Origin: Candidatus Pullichristensenella stercoripullorum
GTDB taxonomy: Bacteria > Bacillota > Clostridia > Christensenellales > Aristaeellaceae
NCBI GenBank assembly: GCA_018712885.1
Contig: DVGE01000248.1
Location: 1 to 5,836, forward strand
Reading direction: 5' to 3'
Length of the DNA: 5,836 nt
This document shows, in pieces, positions 1 to 5,738 of the stretch. Positions within the stretch are counted from its first letter, which is position 1; each line of letters starts with the position of its first letter. Below the pieces are notes generated by a model, which saw only the letters and a list, made by a program, of their open reading frames with translations, searched no databases and was not told the DNA's origin. The position numbers were made by a program, and so were the translations under genes.

Positions 1-1
1 C

Positions 2-1681
2 GTGCCCTTTGACCGGAGCGCGGCATATATGCACCATCGGGCGATGAAGAACCGCCGCGACAACAACGTCGTGGACGCGCTGGAGCTTTTGCGCCGCGCC
101 GTGGAGCGCTCGCCCGACAACGACGAATACAAGCTCGACATGGCCGGGCTTTTGAGCGACATGGGCTGCCTTTCGCAGTCCAACCGCCTGCTGTTGGACA
201 TGCTCTCCGGCGAAAAAGCGCCCAGCGAGTGCTATTACGGGCTGGCGCTGAACCTGCTTTCCGTCAGCGACGTTCCCGGGGCGCGGCAGGCGCTGATGCG
301 CTATCGCGGCGCCGACCCGCGCGGGCAGTACGCCCCCGACGTGCGCCGCCTGTACGACGAACTGCGCCTCTACGAGATGTTCTCCCAGCCCGCGGGCCGC
401 AAGAGCCGCCGCGCCGCCAGCTTGGACGACCTCGCCTGCGAGCGCATGCGCGAGGAGGAATTTGCCCGCGCCGCGCGCCTGTTCGAGCGCAGCCTGCGCA
501 TCGAGCCGGAGCGCGCGGAGGTGCGCGCCCTCTACGCCACGGCGCTGGAATTGAGCGGTAGCCACCGCGCCGCCATGCGCGAGATGCGCGCCGCCTCCGA
601 GGGGGAGAACGCCTCGGTGCGCACGCTGTGCATGGCCGCGCAGTTCTATCACATGAAGCGCATGCCGCGCAAGAGCCGCCAGATGGCCCTGCGCGCCGTG
701 CGCCAGCGCCCCGACGGCGTCGAGCTGCGCATGCTCATGCAGATGCTGGGGGAATTGGGCATGGACGCGGAGGCGGGCGAGTGCGCGCGCCTGGCCATGC
801 AGGAAACGCCCTACGACCGGCAGCTTCTGCATGTGCGCGCCGCAGCCCTGCTGCGCACGGGCGGGCCGCTTTCCCAGGCGGTGAAGTTCTGGGAGCGCAT
901 CGCCCGCATCGACCCGGACGACGCCATCGCCGCCTATTATGTGCGTGCCGCGGCGGAAGGGCGTTTGCAGGCCGATCAGGTGGATTACGTCTACCAGGTG
1001 CCGCGACAGGAGGCGTTCGAACGCCTCAGCTACGTCTCCGGCGTGCTCGCCGCCGCCGGCGGGGAGCTGGAAAAGCCCTGGCGGGAAGACGAGCGCTTCC
1101 GCGCCCTGCTCACATGGTGCCTGACGGTGGACAACCCGCAGTTCCGCCGCGCGGCGGTGACGGCGCTGGCCGCCATCGACGATCCCGAGGCCGAGGCCAC
1201 GCTGCGCGAGGTGTTCACCCGGCCGGAGATCTCCTACGATATGAAGCTCAACGCCCTCGTGCTTTTGCGCCTGCGCGGGGCGGATATGCGCCGGGCGCTG
1301 CCGCCGTGCATCGACGAGCGCGACGGCCTTTTGCCGGATGCGGACGCGATCCTGCCGCGCCTGCCCATCGGCCTGCGGCAGGCCTGCCGCTACGCCGGCG
1401 AGGTGTTGGAGGACGACTATGGCCTCAGCGCGATGCCGGCGCTGGCGCTGACCATGGCGCGGGCGCACAGCCGCCGCCAACTGGTGTTCTGCGCCCGCTG
1501 GCGCATCCCCGCTTACGCGGCGGCGCTGACCTACTGCTACCTGTCCATGCGCGGGGAGAAGCCCTCCTTCCGCATTCTCTGCCGGCAGTTCGGCAGCGAC
1601 TTCCGTCGAACCGTATTTTACGCCGCCCGCATCGCGAGCGCGCTGGAGGAGGATGGCAGTGAACAGACCGATCGACCTTGA
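2..1681 (+). CDS. TPR/HEAT solenoid protein, 5' end at or beyond window edge
   Basis: The frame is open from the first bases and ends in TGA at 1679-1681, giving 559 residues from a GTG at position 2. That GTG may not be the true start: an in-frame ATG lies at 29 and the upstream region is not visible, so the gene could be 5'-truncated. The N-terminal two thirds is helical repeat sequence with TPR-like spacing. Examples are residues about 23-55 (ALELLRRAVERSPDN), 143-176 (FARAARLFERSLRIEPE) and 293-320 (AVKFWERIARIDPDDA). Residues about 381-430 look like paired HEAT repeats (FRRAAVTALAAIDDPEAEAT). The last 60 residues form a Trp- and Ala-rich helical segment that may be a degenerate helix-turn-helix. 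There is no signal peptide, membrane helix or catalytic motif, so a cytoplasmic scaffold is inferred. The next gene overlaps its 3' end, which indicates an operon with coupled translation. The specific function is unknown. Confidence 0.85.
   Translation: MPFDRSAAYMHHRAMKNRRDNNVVDALELLRRAVERSPDNDEYKLDMAGLLSDMGCLSQSNRLLLDMLSGEKAPSECYYGLALNLLSVSDVPGARQALMRYRGADPRGQYAPDVRRLYDELRLYEMFSQPAGRKSRRAASLDDLACERMREEEFARAARLFERSLRIEPERAEVRALYATALELSGSHRAAMREMRAASEGENASVRTLCMAAQFYHMKRMPRKSRQMALRAVRQRPDGVELRMLMQMLGELGMDAEAGECARLAMQETPYDRQLLHVRAAALLRTGGPLSQAVKFWERIARIDPDDAIAAYYVRAAAEGRLQADQVDYVYQVPRQEAFERLSYVSGVLAAAGGELEKPWREDERFRALLTWCLTVDNPQFRRAAVTALAAIDDPEAEATLREVFTRPEISYDMKLNALVLLRLRGADMRRALPPCIDERDGLLPDADAILPRLPIGLRQACRYAGEVLEDDYGLSAMPALALTMARAHSRRQLVFCARWRIPAYAAALTYCYLSMRGEKPSFRILCRQFGSDFRRTVFYAARIASALEEDGSEQTDRP
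1645..1652 (+). promoter_or_regulatory. Ribosome binding site deciding the start of the HEAT-repeat gene
   Basis: GGAGGAGG lies inside the end of the upstream gene. It abuts the ATG at 1653 directly. Its AGGAGG core (1647-1652) stands six bases before the in-frame GTG at 1659, which is near-ideal spacing, so the GTG is the better-supported start. The ATG would have to use the GGAGG at 1645-1649 with only three bases between. Confidence 0.65.
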
Positions 1682-2486
1682 GCACCTGTTCCAGCACTAT
1701 GCCGCCGACAGGCTGCGCGCGGCGGGGGAATTGGACGAGGACGCCGCCGAGGAGCGGGCGGAGGCGCTCTACGCGGAATGGGCGGACGCCCCCTGCGCGG
1801 CGCTGGAGGGTTGTTCGCCGCGCGCCTGGTTCGCGCGCCTGAATACGCCTGAGGCGCTGCTGGAGGCGCTGACCGCCTACGCGCGCGCGCAGATCGAGCC
1901 GCCGGAACTGCTGCTGGAGCGCTTTGACGATCTGGGCGCGGCCTGCGCCGCCCCGCTGGAAGCGCTGGCCCGCGACGAGGGCGAGGGCGCGGAAGTCCGC
2001 GCGCAGGCGCTGGGGCTCCTGCCCGGCATCGACGAGGCCCGCGCCACGCGCGTCGCCGTGGACGCGGTGCTCGCCGCGCGGGAGAGCGACGCCTTTTGCG
2101 AGCTGGCCGCCGAGATCCTCGCCGACCGCGTGGACGCGGACATCGCCGGCCGCCTGCTGGATGGCTACGATGCCGCCGAGGACTTTGCCCGCGAGCTCAT
2201 CCTCGAGGTGCTGTGCAACTTCCCCGGCGACGGGCGCGTCTACGAACGCCTGCTGGACATGCTGAAAAACCGCCCGGAGCAGCGCGCCTTTGCCGCCCGC
2301 CTGCTGGGGCGCTACGGGGACGCGCGCGCCATCGAACCGCTCAAGGCGCTCATCTCCATGAGCGACATCACCTATTACGAATACATGGAATTGCGCAACG
2401 CCGTGGAAGCGCTCGGCGGCGAGATCGAACATGAGCGCGAGTTCTACGGCGATCCCGACTATGAATACCTGCGCGATCTGGAATGA
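1659..2486 (+). CDS. HEAT-repeat protein
   Basis: This is a 275-residue protein from the GTG at 1659, or 277 from the ATG at 1653; the GTG is preferred because of Shine-Dalgarno spacing. The start overlaps the upstream gene by 23 bases, so translation is probably coupled. Residues about 1-80 form an N-terminal helical region with a Trp-containing segment (YAEWADAPCAALEG, then SPRAWFARL). From about residue 85 on, the sequence is a run of amphipathic helix pairs typical of HEAT or PBS-lyase-like repeats. The clearest repeat is near residues 208-231 (QRAFAARLLGRYGDARAIEP). The C-terminus is acidic and Tyr-rich (FYGDPDYEYLRDLE). No membrane segment or catalytic motif is visible. HEAT solenoids usually bind other proteins, so a cytoplasmic adaptor role with the two neighbouring repeat proteins is inferred. 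I do not recognise a named family. Confidence 0.85.
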   Translation: MNRPIDLEHLFQHYAADRLRAAGELDEDAAEERAEALYAEWADAPCAALEGCSPRAWFARLNTPEALLEALTAYARAQIEPPELLLERFDDLGAACAAPLEALARDEGEGAEVRAQALGLLPGIDEARATRVAVDAVLAARESDAFCELAAEILADRVDADIAGRLLDGYDAAEDFARELILEVLCNFPGDGRVYERLLDMLKNRPEQRAFAARLLGRYGDARAIEPLKALISMSDITYYEYMELRNAVEALGGEIEHEREFYGDPDYEYLRDLE

Positions 2487-2490
2487 CAAA

Positions 2491-2498
2491 GGGGAGGG
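2491..2498 (+). promoter_or_regulatory. Ribosome binding site deciding the GTG start of the zinc-ribbon gene
   Basis: GGGGAGGG sits five bases upstream of the GTG at 2504. The alternative ATG at 2483 overlaps the previous stop codon (ATGA) but has no comparable purine-rich site before it. The GTG start also places the first zinc-ribbon cysteine at residue 3, as is usual for this domain when it opens a protein. Confidence 0.8.
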
Positions 2499-2503
2499 AC
2501 AAG

Positions 2504-3670
2504 GTGTACTGCACAAAATGCGGAAAGAAGAACGCGGATGACCGCCTGTTCTGCGGCTTTTGCGGCAGCCCGCTGAACGCGCCGGAGAGCGCTGCGTCCA
2601 GCGAGGACGACGAGCGCAGGCTCTACGGTCGTCCCCAGGCGGCGGAAGCGCCCGCGGCGCAAAGCGAGCAAACGGCCGCGCCGGAAACGCCGGCGTCCGC
2701 GCCGCCGGAAGGGGCGTCTCTGTCCCGCCGCGCGCGCCGCGAAAAACAGGCCGAGGAAGCGGCGGCCCGGGAAGCGGCGGCCCGGGAAGAAGAGTGGCCG
2801 GATCTCGATTTCGAGCCGCCCGTCCCGCCGCGGCCGCAGTTCAAGCCTGCGCCGGAAGCGGCGGAGGACGAGGACGGTGCCGGCGCGTTGGAAATGGACT
2901 ACGGGGAAGCGGTGGACGCGCCGCCCGAGGAAGACGTGCCCGCCCCCGGCGACGCGGACGATCCGCTCGCCCGCCCGCTGCTCAACAGGCCGGTGGAGCT
3001 GCGCGCCAAGCACCCGCCGCAGCTTTCGCGCCAAGCCGCCCCGGTCAAGCCCCGCGCGGCTACGGGCGCGCGGCCAGTCAACACCGTGGTGCCGCCGCGC
3101 GCGCCCGACCCGGACGACCTCTTTCTGGAGGACGAGGCCGACGCCGAGGACGACATCGCCGACTTCGTGAACGAATACCTGGACGACTATCGCTACGAAG
3201 AACGTCCGCACGGCAACTTCTTCATGCGCCACATCCGCGGCTTCGTCACGCTCATACTGCTCGTCATCTTCGCGCTGGTGGTCGGCTACTGGCTGCTGTT
3301 CGGCAGCGGTCAGCGCGTGCTGGGACAGCTCTACATCAGCGGCAACCCGGAGACGTATGTCGAGCTCGGCCAGGAGGCGGACGCGGCGGGGAGCTATGAA
3401 GAGGCGGGCGCGTACTACTTAAAGGCGCTGGAGCTCGCCCCCACGGATCGCGTCACCGCCATCAACGCCGCCAACGCCTACATCCGTGCTGAAAACGCCG
3501 GCCGCGCGGCGGAGGCGCTGGAATACCTCATCGCCATCGACCCCAGCGACCCCGCGCCCTACAACACCCTCAAACAGCTCTACCCGGACGCGGCCTCGCG
3601 CCCGCAGCGCGTCACCCAGCTTTTGCAGCAGGGCGCGCAGAACACGGGCGACGCCAGCCTCGCTCAGTAG
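2504..3670 (+). CDS. Zinc-ribbon, single-pass membrane protein with C-terminal TPR domain
   Basis: The protein is 388 residues from the GTG at 2504; an ATG at 2483 would add seven residues but lacks a ribosome binding site. Residues 1-24 are a compact zinc ribbon with C3-x2-C6 and C17-x2-C20 (YCTKCGKKN, then FCGFCGSPL). Residues about 25-235 are a low-complexity, presumably disordered linker rich in Ala, Pro and Glu. It ends in a strongly acidic stretch around residues 205-232. A single hydrophobic helix follows at about 247-266 (GFVTLILLVIFALVVGYW), preceded by His/Arg residues that predict the N-terminus inside. Residues about 283-350 contain two TPR-like repeats (YEEAGAYYLKALELAPTD, then AAEALEYLIAIDPSDP), placed outside the membrane by this topology. 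It is last in the three-gene operon, 17 bases after the upstream stop, and is followed by a hairpin terminator. Its function is unknown; a membrane-anchored scaffold is inferred. Confidence 0.88.
   Translation: MYCTKCGKKNADDRLFCGFCGSPLNAPESAASSEDDERRLYGRPQAAEAPAAQSEQTAAPETPASAPPEGASLSRRARREKQAEEAAAREAAAREEEWPDLDFEPPVPPRPQFKPAPEAAEDEDGAGALEMDYGEAVDAPPEEDVPAPGDADDPLARPLLNRPVELRAKHPPQLSRQAAPVKPRAATGARPVNTVVPPRAPDPDDLFLEDEADAEDDIADFVNEYLDDYRYEERPHGNFFMRHIRGFVTLILLVIFALVVGYWLLFGSGQRVLGQLYISGNPETYVELGQEADAAGSYEEAGAYYLKALELAPTDRVTAINAANAYIRAENAGRAAEALEYLIAIDPSDPAPYNTLKQLYPDAASRPQRVTQLLQQGAQNTGDASLAQ
2756..2785 (+). repeat. Tandem 15-bp direct repeat (two copies) within coding sequence
   Basis: GAAGCGGCGGCCCGG occurs at 2756-2770 and again, identical, at 2771-2785, followed by a partial copy (GAAG). 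The unit is a multiple of three and lies in frame, so each copy adds the pentapeptide EAAAR to the disordered linker of the zinc-ribbon protein. It looks like a slippage-type duplication. Confidence 0.85.
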
Positions 3671-3681
3671 GCGCGTGCAGG

Positions 3682-3716
3682 AAGCCCCCGTTTCCCAGCC
3701 GGGAAACGGGGGCTTT
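3682..3716 (+). terminator. Rho-independent-type terminator of the three-gene operon
   Basis: Twelve bases after the zinc-ribbon stop codon, the arms 3682-3696 (AAGCCCCCGTTTCCC) and 3701-3715 pair perfectly over 15 bp around the tetraloop AGCC. GCGCG at 3671-3675 and CGCGC at 3717-3721 could extend the base of the stem. The T tract directly after the stem is short (TTT at 3714-3716, partly inside the stem); a T5 run comes later at 3732-3736. The hairpin is very strong and the location is right, but the weak U-tract means efficiency cannot be judged by eye. Confidence 0.8.
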
Positions 3717-3721
3717 CGCGC

Positions 3722-3807
3722 AAAAGGCCCGTTTTTCGCGCGCATTTTGCAAGTTCAAGAATTTTTGTTGCATTTTTGCGCAGTTTGCCAAAATTTTACC
3801 GCGCCCC
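3722..3807. other. AT-rich intergenic island upstream of the permease promoter
   Basis: This stretch stands out against the GC-rich surroundings, with T4-T5 runs at 3732, 3744, 3762 and 3773 and an AAAATTTT block at 3790-3797. It contains no credible coding frame. Its position directly before a TTGACA box would suit an UP-element-like or bent promoter-proximal region. I see no clear operator palindrome. Confidence 0.4.
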
Positions 3808-3836
3808 TTGACAAACACTTTTCGCCGTGGTATCCT
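3808..3836 (+). promoter_or_regulatory. Sigma-A type promoter of the T-box/permease unit
   Basis: A perfect -35 TTGACA (3808-3813) is separated by exactly 17 bases from the -10 hexamer TATCCT (3831-3836), which matches four of six consensus bases. Transcription would begin near 3842-3844, just before the first stem of the T-box leader. That placement supports the assignment independently. Confidence 0.8.
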
Positions 3837-4051
3837 GTCACCAACGCGATGACCGGGAACAAGTACGGCAGGGCGCGGCCTTCAGAGAACCGCCGGGTGG
3901 TGCGAGGCGGCAGGCAGTCCGGCGCGGAATACATCCCGAGAGCGGCGCACTGAACGGGGCTTTCCCTAAGTAGGCTGCGACGGGTTCGCCCGTGAGCGCG
4001 ATAGGGTATGTTCGTACCCGACGAGGGTGCTTTCGTGAGGGAGCGCCGAAT

Positions 4052-4084
4052 TGAGGTGGTACCACGGGTAAACGCCCGTCCTCA
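4052..4084 (+). promoter_or_regulatory. T-box antiterminator with UGGU acceptor-end bulge
   Basis: TGAGG (4052-4056) pairs with CCTCA (4080-4084), and ACGGG (4064-4068) pairs with CCCGT (4075-4079) around the loop TAAACG. The seven-base bulge TGGTACC (4057-4063) is the conserved T-box element. In TGGN the variable base here is T, which pairs with an A discriminator base, as in tRNA-Tyr. The 3' strand is shared with the terminator, so the two structures are mutually exclusive. Confidence 0.92.
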
Positions 4085-4114
4085 GCAATTCACTTTGCGG
4101 AGGGCGGGCTTTTT
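4074..4114 (+). terminator. Intrinsic terminator of the T-box leader
   Basis: GCCCGTCCTC (4074-4083) pairs with GAGGGCGGGC (4100-4109), with one G-T wobble. The stem continues past an A/G mismatch with GCAA/TTGC (4085-4088/4095-4098) and closes a six-base loop. Five T residues follow at 4110-4114. It consumes the 3' strand of the antiterminator and ends 29 bases before the permease start codon, the expected premature-termination arrangement. Confidence 0.92.
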
Positions 4115-4130
4115 GCGTGCCCCCGCGCAT

Positions 4131-4138
4131 GGGAGGGG
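4131..4138 (+). promoter_or_regulatory. Ribosome binding site of the permease
   Basis: GGGAGGGG lies five bases before the ATG at 4144. It rules out the in-frame GTG at 4117, which sits directly beside the terminator, and the ATG at 4129, which overlaps the site itself. Confidence 0.85.
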
Positions 4139-4143
4139 ATCGC

Positions 4144-5682
4144 ATGGCGATCAAACTGGCGCTCTTGGTGGTGTTTTTCGGGATCATGCTGGCGGTGGGC
4201 ATCCATTGCCGCCGCCACGCCACGGACGTGAACGGCTTCGTGCTCGGCGGGCGCTCGGTGGGCGCGTGGCTGACGGCCTTTGCCTACGGCACGTCCTACT
4301 TCTCGGCGGTCATCTTCGTCGGCTACGCGGGCCAGTTCGGCTGGCGCTTCGGCGTGGCCTCCACGTGGATCGGCCTGGGCAACGCCTTTTTGGGCTCGCT
4401 GCTGGCCTGGGTGGTGCTCGGCCGCCGCACAAGGCTGATGACGCAGCACCTGGACAGCGCCACCATGCCGGAGTTCTTCGGCAAGCGCTTCGGCTCCAAG
4501 GGGCTGAAGATCGGCGCTTCGATCATCGTCTTTATCTTCCTCATCCCCTACACAGCCTCGCTCTACAACGGCCTTTCCCGGCTGTTCGGCATGGCCTTCA
4601 ACATCGACTACACGCTCTGCATCATCCTCATGGCGGCGCTGACCTGCGTCTACGTGGTGGCGGGCGGCTACATGGCCACGGCCATCAACGATTTCATCCA
4701 GGGCCTCATCATGCTGGGCGGCATCGTCGTGGTGGTGCTGGCGGTGCTCAATGAAAACGGCGGCTTCATGGCGGCCATGGACGCGCTCGCCCGCGTGGAG
4801 GACGCCTCCGTGACCACCACGCCCGGCGCGTTCACCTCCTTCTTCGGGCCCAAGCCGCTCGAGCTCCTCGGCGTGGTCATCCTCACCTCGCTGGGCACCT
4901 GGGGGCTTCCGCAGATGGTGCAGAAGTTCTACGCCATCCGCTCGGAAAAGGCCATCCACAAGGGCGCGGTCATCTCCACGCTGTTTGCCGTGGTCGTGGC
5001 GGGCGGCTGCTACTTCCTCGGCGGTTTTGGCCGGCTCTACGGGGACCGCGTAAACGTCGCCGCCGACGGCTACGACGCCATCATCCCCGCGATGCTGGAA
5101 AACCTCTCGCCGCTTTTGATCGGCATCGTCGTCATCCTCGTGCTCTCGGCCTCCATGTCCACGCTCTCCAGCCTGGTCATGGCCTCCAGCTCGACCCTGA
5201 CGCTCGACCTTCTCAAGGACAATGTCGTCAAGGACATGGACGAGAAAAAGCAGGTGCTGACCATGCGCGCCCTCATCGTGGTGTTCATCGCCATCTCCGT
5301 GGTCATCGCCATCGTACAGCACAAGAGCAACATCACCTTTATCGCCCAGCTGATGGGCGTCTCGTGGGGCGCGCTGGCGGGCGCGTTCCTCGCCCCCTTC
5401 CTCTACGGGCTCTACTGGAAGCGCACCACCCGCGCGGCGGTATGGGTCAGCTTCCTCTTCGGCGCGGGCGTGATGACGCTGAACCTCTTCTGCCCGTCCC
5501 TCTTCCCGTCCGTCCTCCAGTCGCCCATCAACTGCGGCGCGTTCGCCATGCTCGCGGGATTGGTGCTGGTGCCGCTGGTGAGCCTCATTACCCCGAGGCC
5601 GGAGCGGGAACTGACCGAGAGCGCCTTCGCCTGCTACGAGGCCAAGGTGGTCGTGCCCGTGAAGCGCTCGCTGGGAGACTGA
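4144..5682 (+). CDS. Sodium:solute symporter (SSS) family permease, predicted tyrosine uptake
   Basis: This is a 512-residue polytopic membrane protein, a typical length for the SSS/PutP family, starting at ATG 4144. Hydrophobic segments run through the whole length, beginning at residues 2-20. Family hallmarks include GGRSVGAW (35-42) before the first core helix, the helix SYFSAVIFVGYAGQFGW (51-67), a YVVAGGYMATAINDFIQG segment, QMVQKFYAIRSEKA (257-270), and the helix SASMSTLSSLVMASSSTLTL beginning at residue 335. S339 and T340 in that helix align with the Na+-binding Ser340/Thr341 of E. coli PutP. The position of PutP Asp55 appears to be Tyr52 here. The family couples inward Na+ flow to uptake of sugars, amino acids, vitamins and other solutes, so homology alone does not give the substrate. 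Control by a tyrosine T-box makes tyrosine, or a precursor, the most likely substrate; this is inference. It appears monocistronic, closed by a terminator. Confidence 0.93.
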   Translation: MAIKLALLVVFFGIMLAVGIHCRRHATDVNGFVLGGRSVGAWLTAFAYGTSYFSAVIFVGYAGQFGWRFGVASTWIGLGNAFLGSLLAWVVLGRRTRLMTQHLDSATMPEFFGKRFGSKGLKIGASIIVFIFLIPYTASLYNGLSRLFGMAFNIDYTLCIILMAALTCVYVVAGGYMATAINDFIQGLIMLGGIVVVVLAVLNENGGFMAAMDALARVEDASVTTTPGAFTSFFGPKPLELLGVVILTSLGTWGLPQMVQKFYAIRSEKAIHKGAVISTLFAVVVAGGCYFLGGFGRLYGDRVNVAADGYDAIIPAMLENLSPLLIGIVVILVLSASMSTLSSLVMASSSTLTLDLLKDNVVKDMDEKKQVLTMRALIVVFIAISVVIAIVQHKSNITFIAQLMGVSWGALAGAFLAPFLYGLYWKRTTRAAVWVSFLFGAGVMTLNLFCPSLFPSVLQSPINCGAFAMLAGLVLVPLVSLITPRPERELTESAFACYEAKVVVPVKRSLGD

Positions 5683-5693
5683 CGCTTGAGACG

Positions 5694-5737
5694 CAAAACG
5701 CCGCCCTCCGCATATCGCAGAGGGCGGCGCTGTTTTG
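5694..5737. terminator. Bidirectional terminator between convergent genes
   Basis: CGCCGCCCTC (5699-5708) and GAGGGCGGCG (5720-5729) form a perfect 10-bp stem with an 11-base loop. On the plus strand the stem is followed by CTGTTTTGTT. On the minus strand the hairpin is followed by TTTT (complement of 5695-5698). It can therefore stop transcription of the permease and of the convergent gene whose stop codon is at 5739-5741. Confidence 0.85.
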
Positions 5738-5738
5738 T

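Larger units (their letters stand above)
3843..4114 (+). promoter_or_regulatory. T-box riboswitch, tyrosine (UAC) specifier
   Basis: The leader has the T-box elements in order. Stem I is closed by CGGGA (3854-3858) with TCCCG (3934-3938). An AGTA of the loop-E motif lies at 3862-3865, opposite GGAA at 3926-3929, and is followed by the specifier TAC at 3930-3932 and a conserved purine (A3933). The distal hairpin is CCGCC/GGCGG (3890-3894/3906-3910) with loop GGGTGGTGCGA, close to the conserved distal loop of known T-boxes. A stem II region contains CCCTA/TAGGG (3964-3968/4002-4006) enclosing AGTAGG and an ACGGG/CCCGT hairpin. A stem III candidate is GGTGCT/AGCGCC (4026-4031/4042-4047). The antiterminator and terminator follow. 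The register of the specifier was set by aligning by eye with the remembered B. subtilis glyQS leader, where GGC occupies the same place. Uncharged tRNA-Tyr would therefore permit readthrough into the permease gene. Confidence 0.93.

Noticed and set aside
1425..2516. Minus-strand open frame of about 363 codons across the first two solenoid genes
   Set aside because: The translation is low-complexity Arg/Gly/Ala-rich sequence with no recognisable motif. The plus strand carries coherent repeat proteins with good ribosome binding sites over the same span.
2459..3232. Minus-strand open frame opposite the zinc-ribbon gene
   Set aside because: It is rich in runs of Arg and Gly, as expected from the complement of a GC-rich acidic linker. 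The plus-strand zinc ribbon with four spaced cysteines is far more convincing.
3932..3935. Isoleucine (ATC) or threonine (ACA) as the T-box specifier
   Set aside because: Each shifted triplet is followed by a pyrimidine and does not fall in the register obtained by aligning the specifier loop with the glyQS leader. The UAC reading satisfies both criteria.
3486..3953. Plus-strand open frame spanning the operon terminator and the permease promoter
   Set aside because: It crosses a strong hairpin, a consensus promoter and the start of the riboswitch, and has no ribosome binding site or family resemblance.
4117..4143. Upstream in-frame starts for the permease (GTG 4117, ATG 4129)
   Set aside because: The GTG lies three bases after the terminator T run with no ribosome binding site, and the ATG overlaps the GGGAGGGG site. 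The ATG at 4144 has ideal spacing and begins directly with the first membrane helix.
4008..4754. Plus-strand open frame starting inside the T-box leader
   Set aside because: It runs through the antiterminator and terminator and then through the permease gene in another frame, giving Arg/His/Pro/Gly-rich nonsense.
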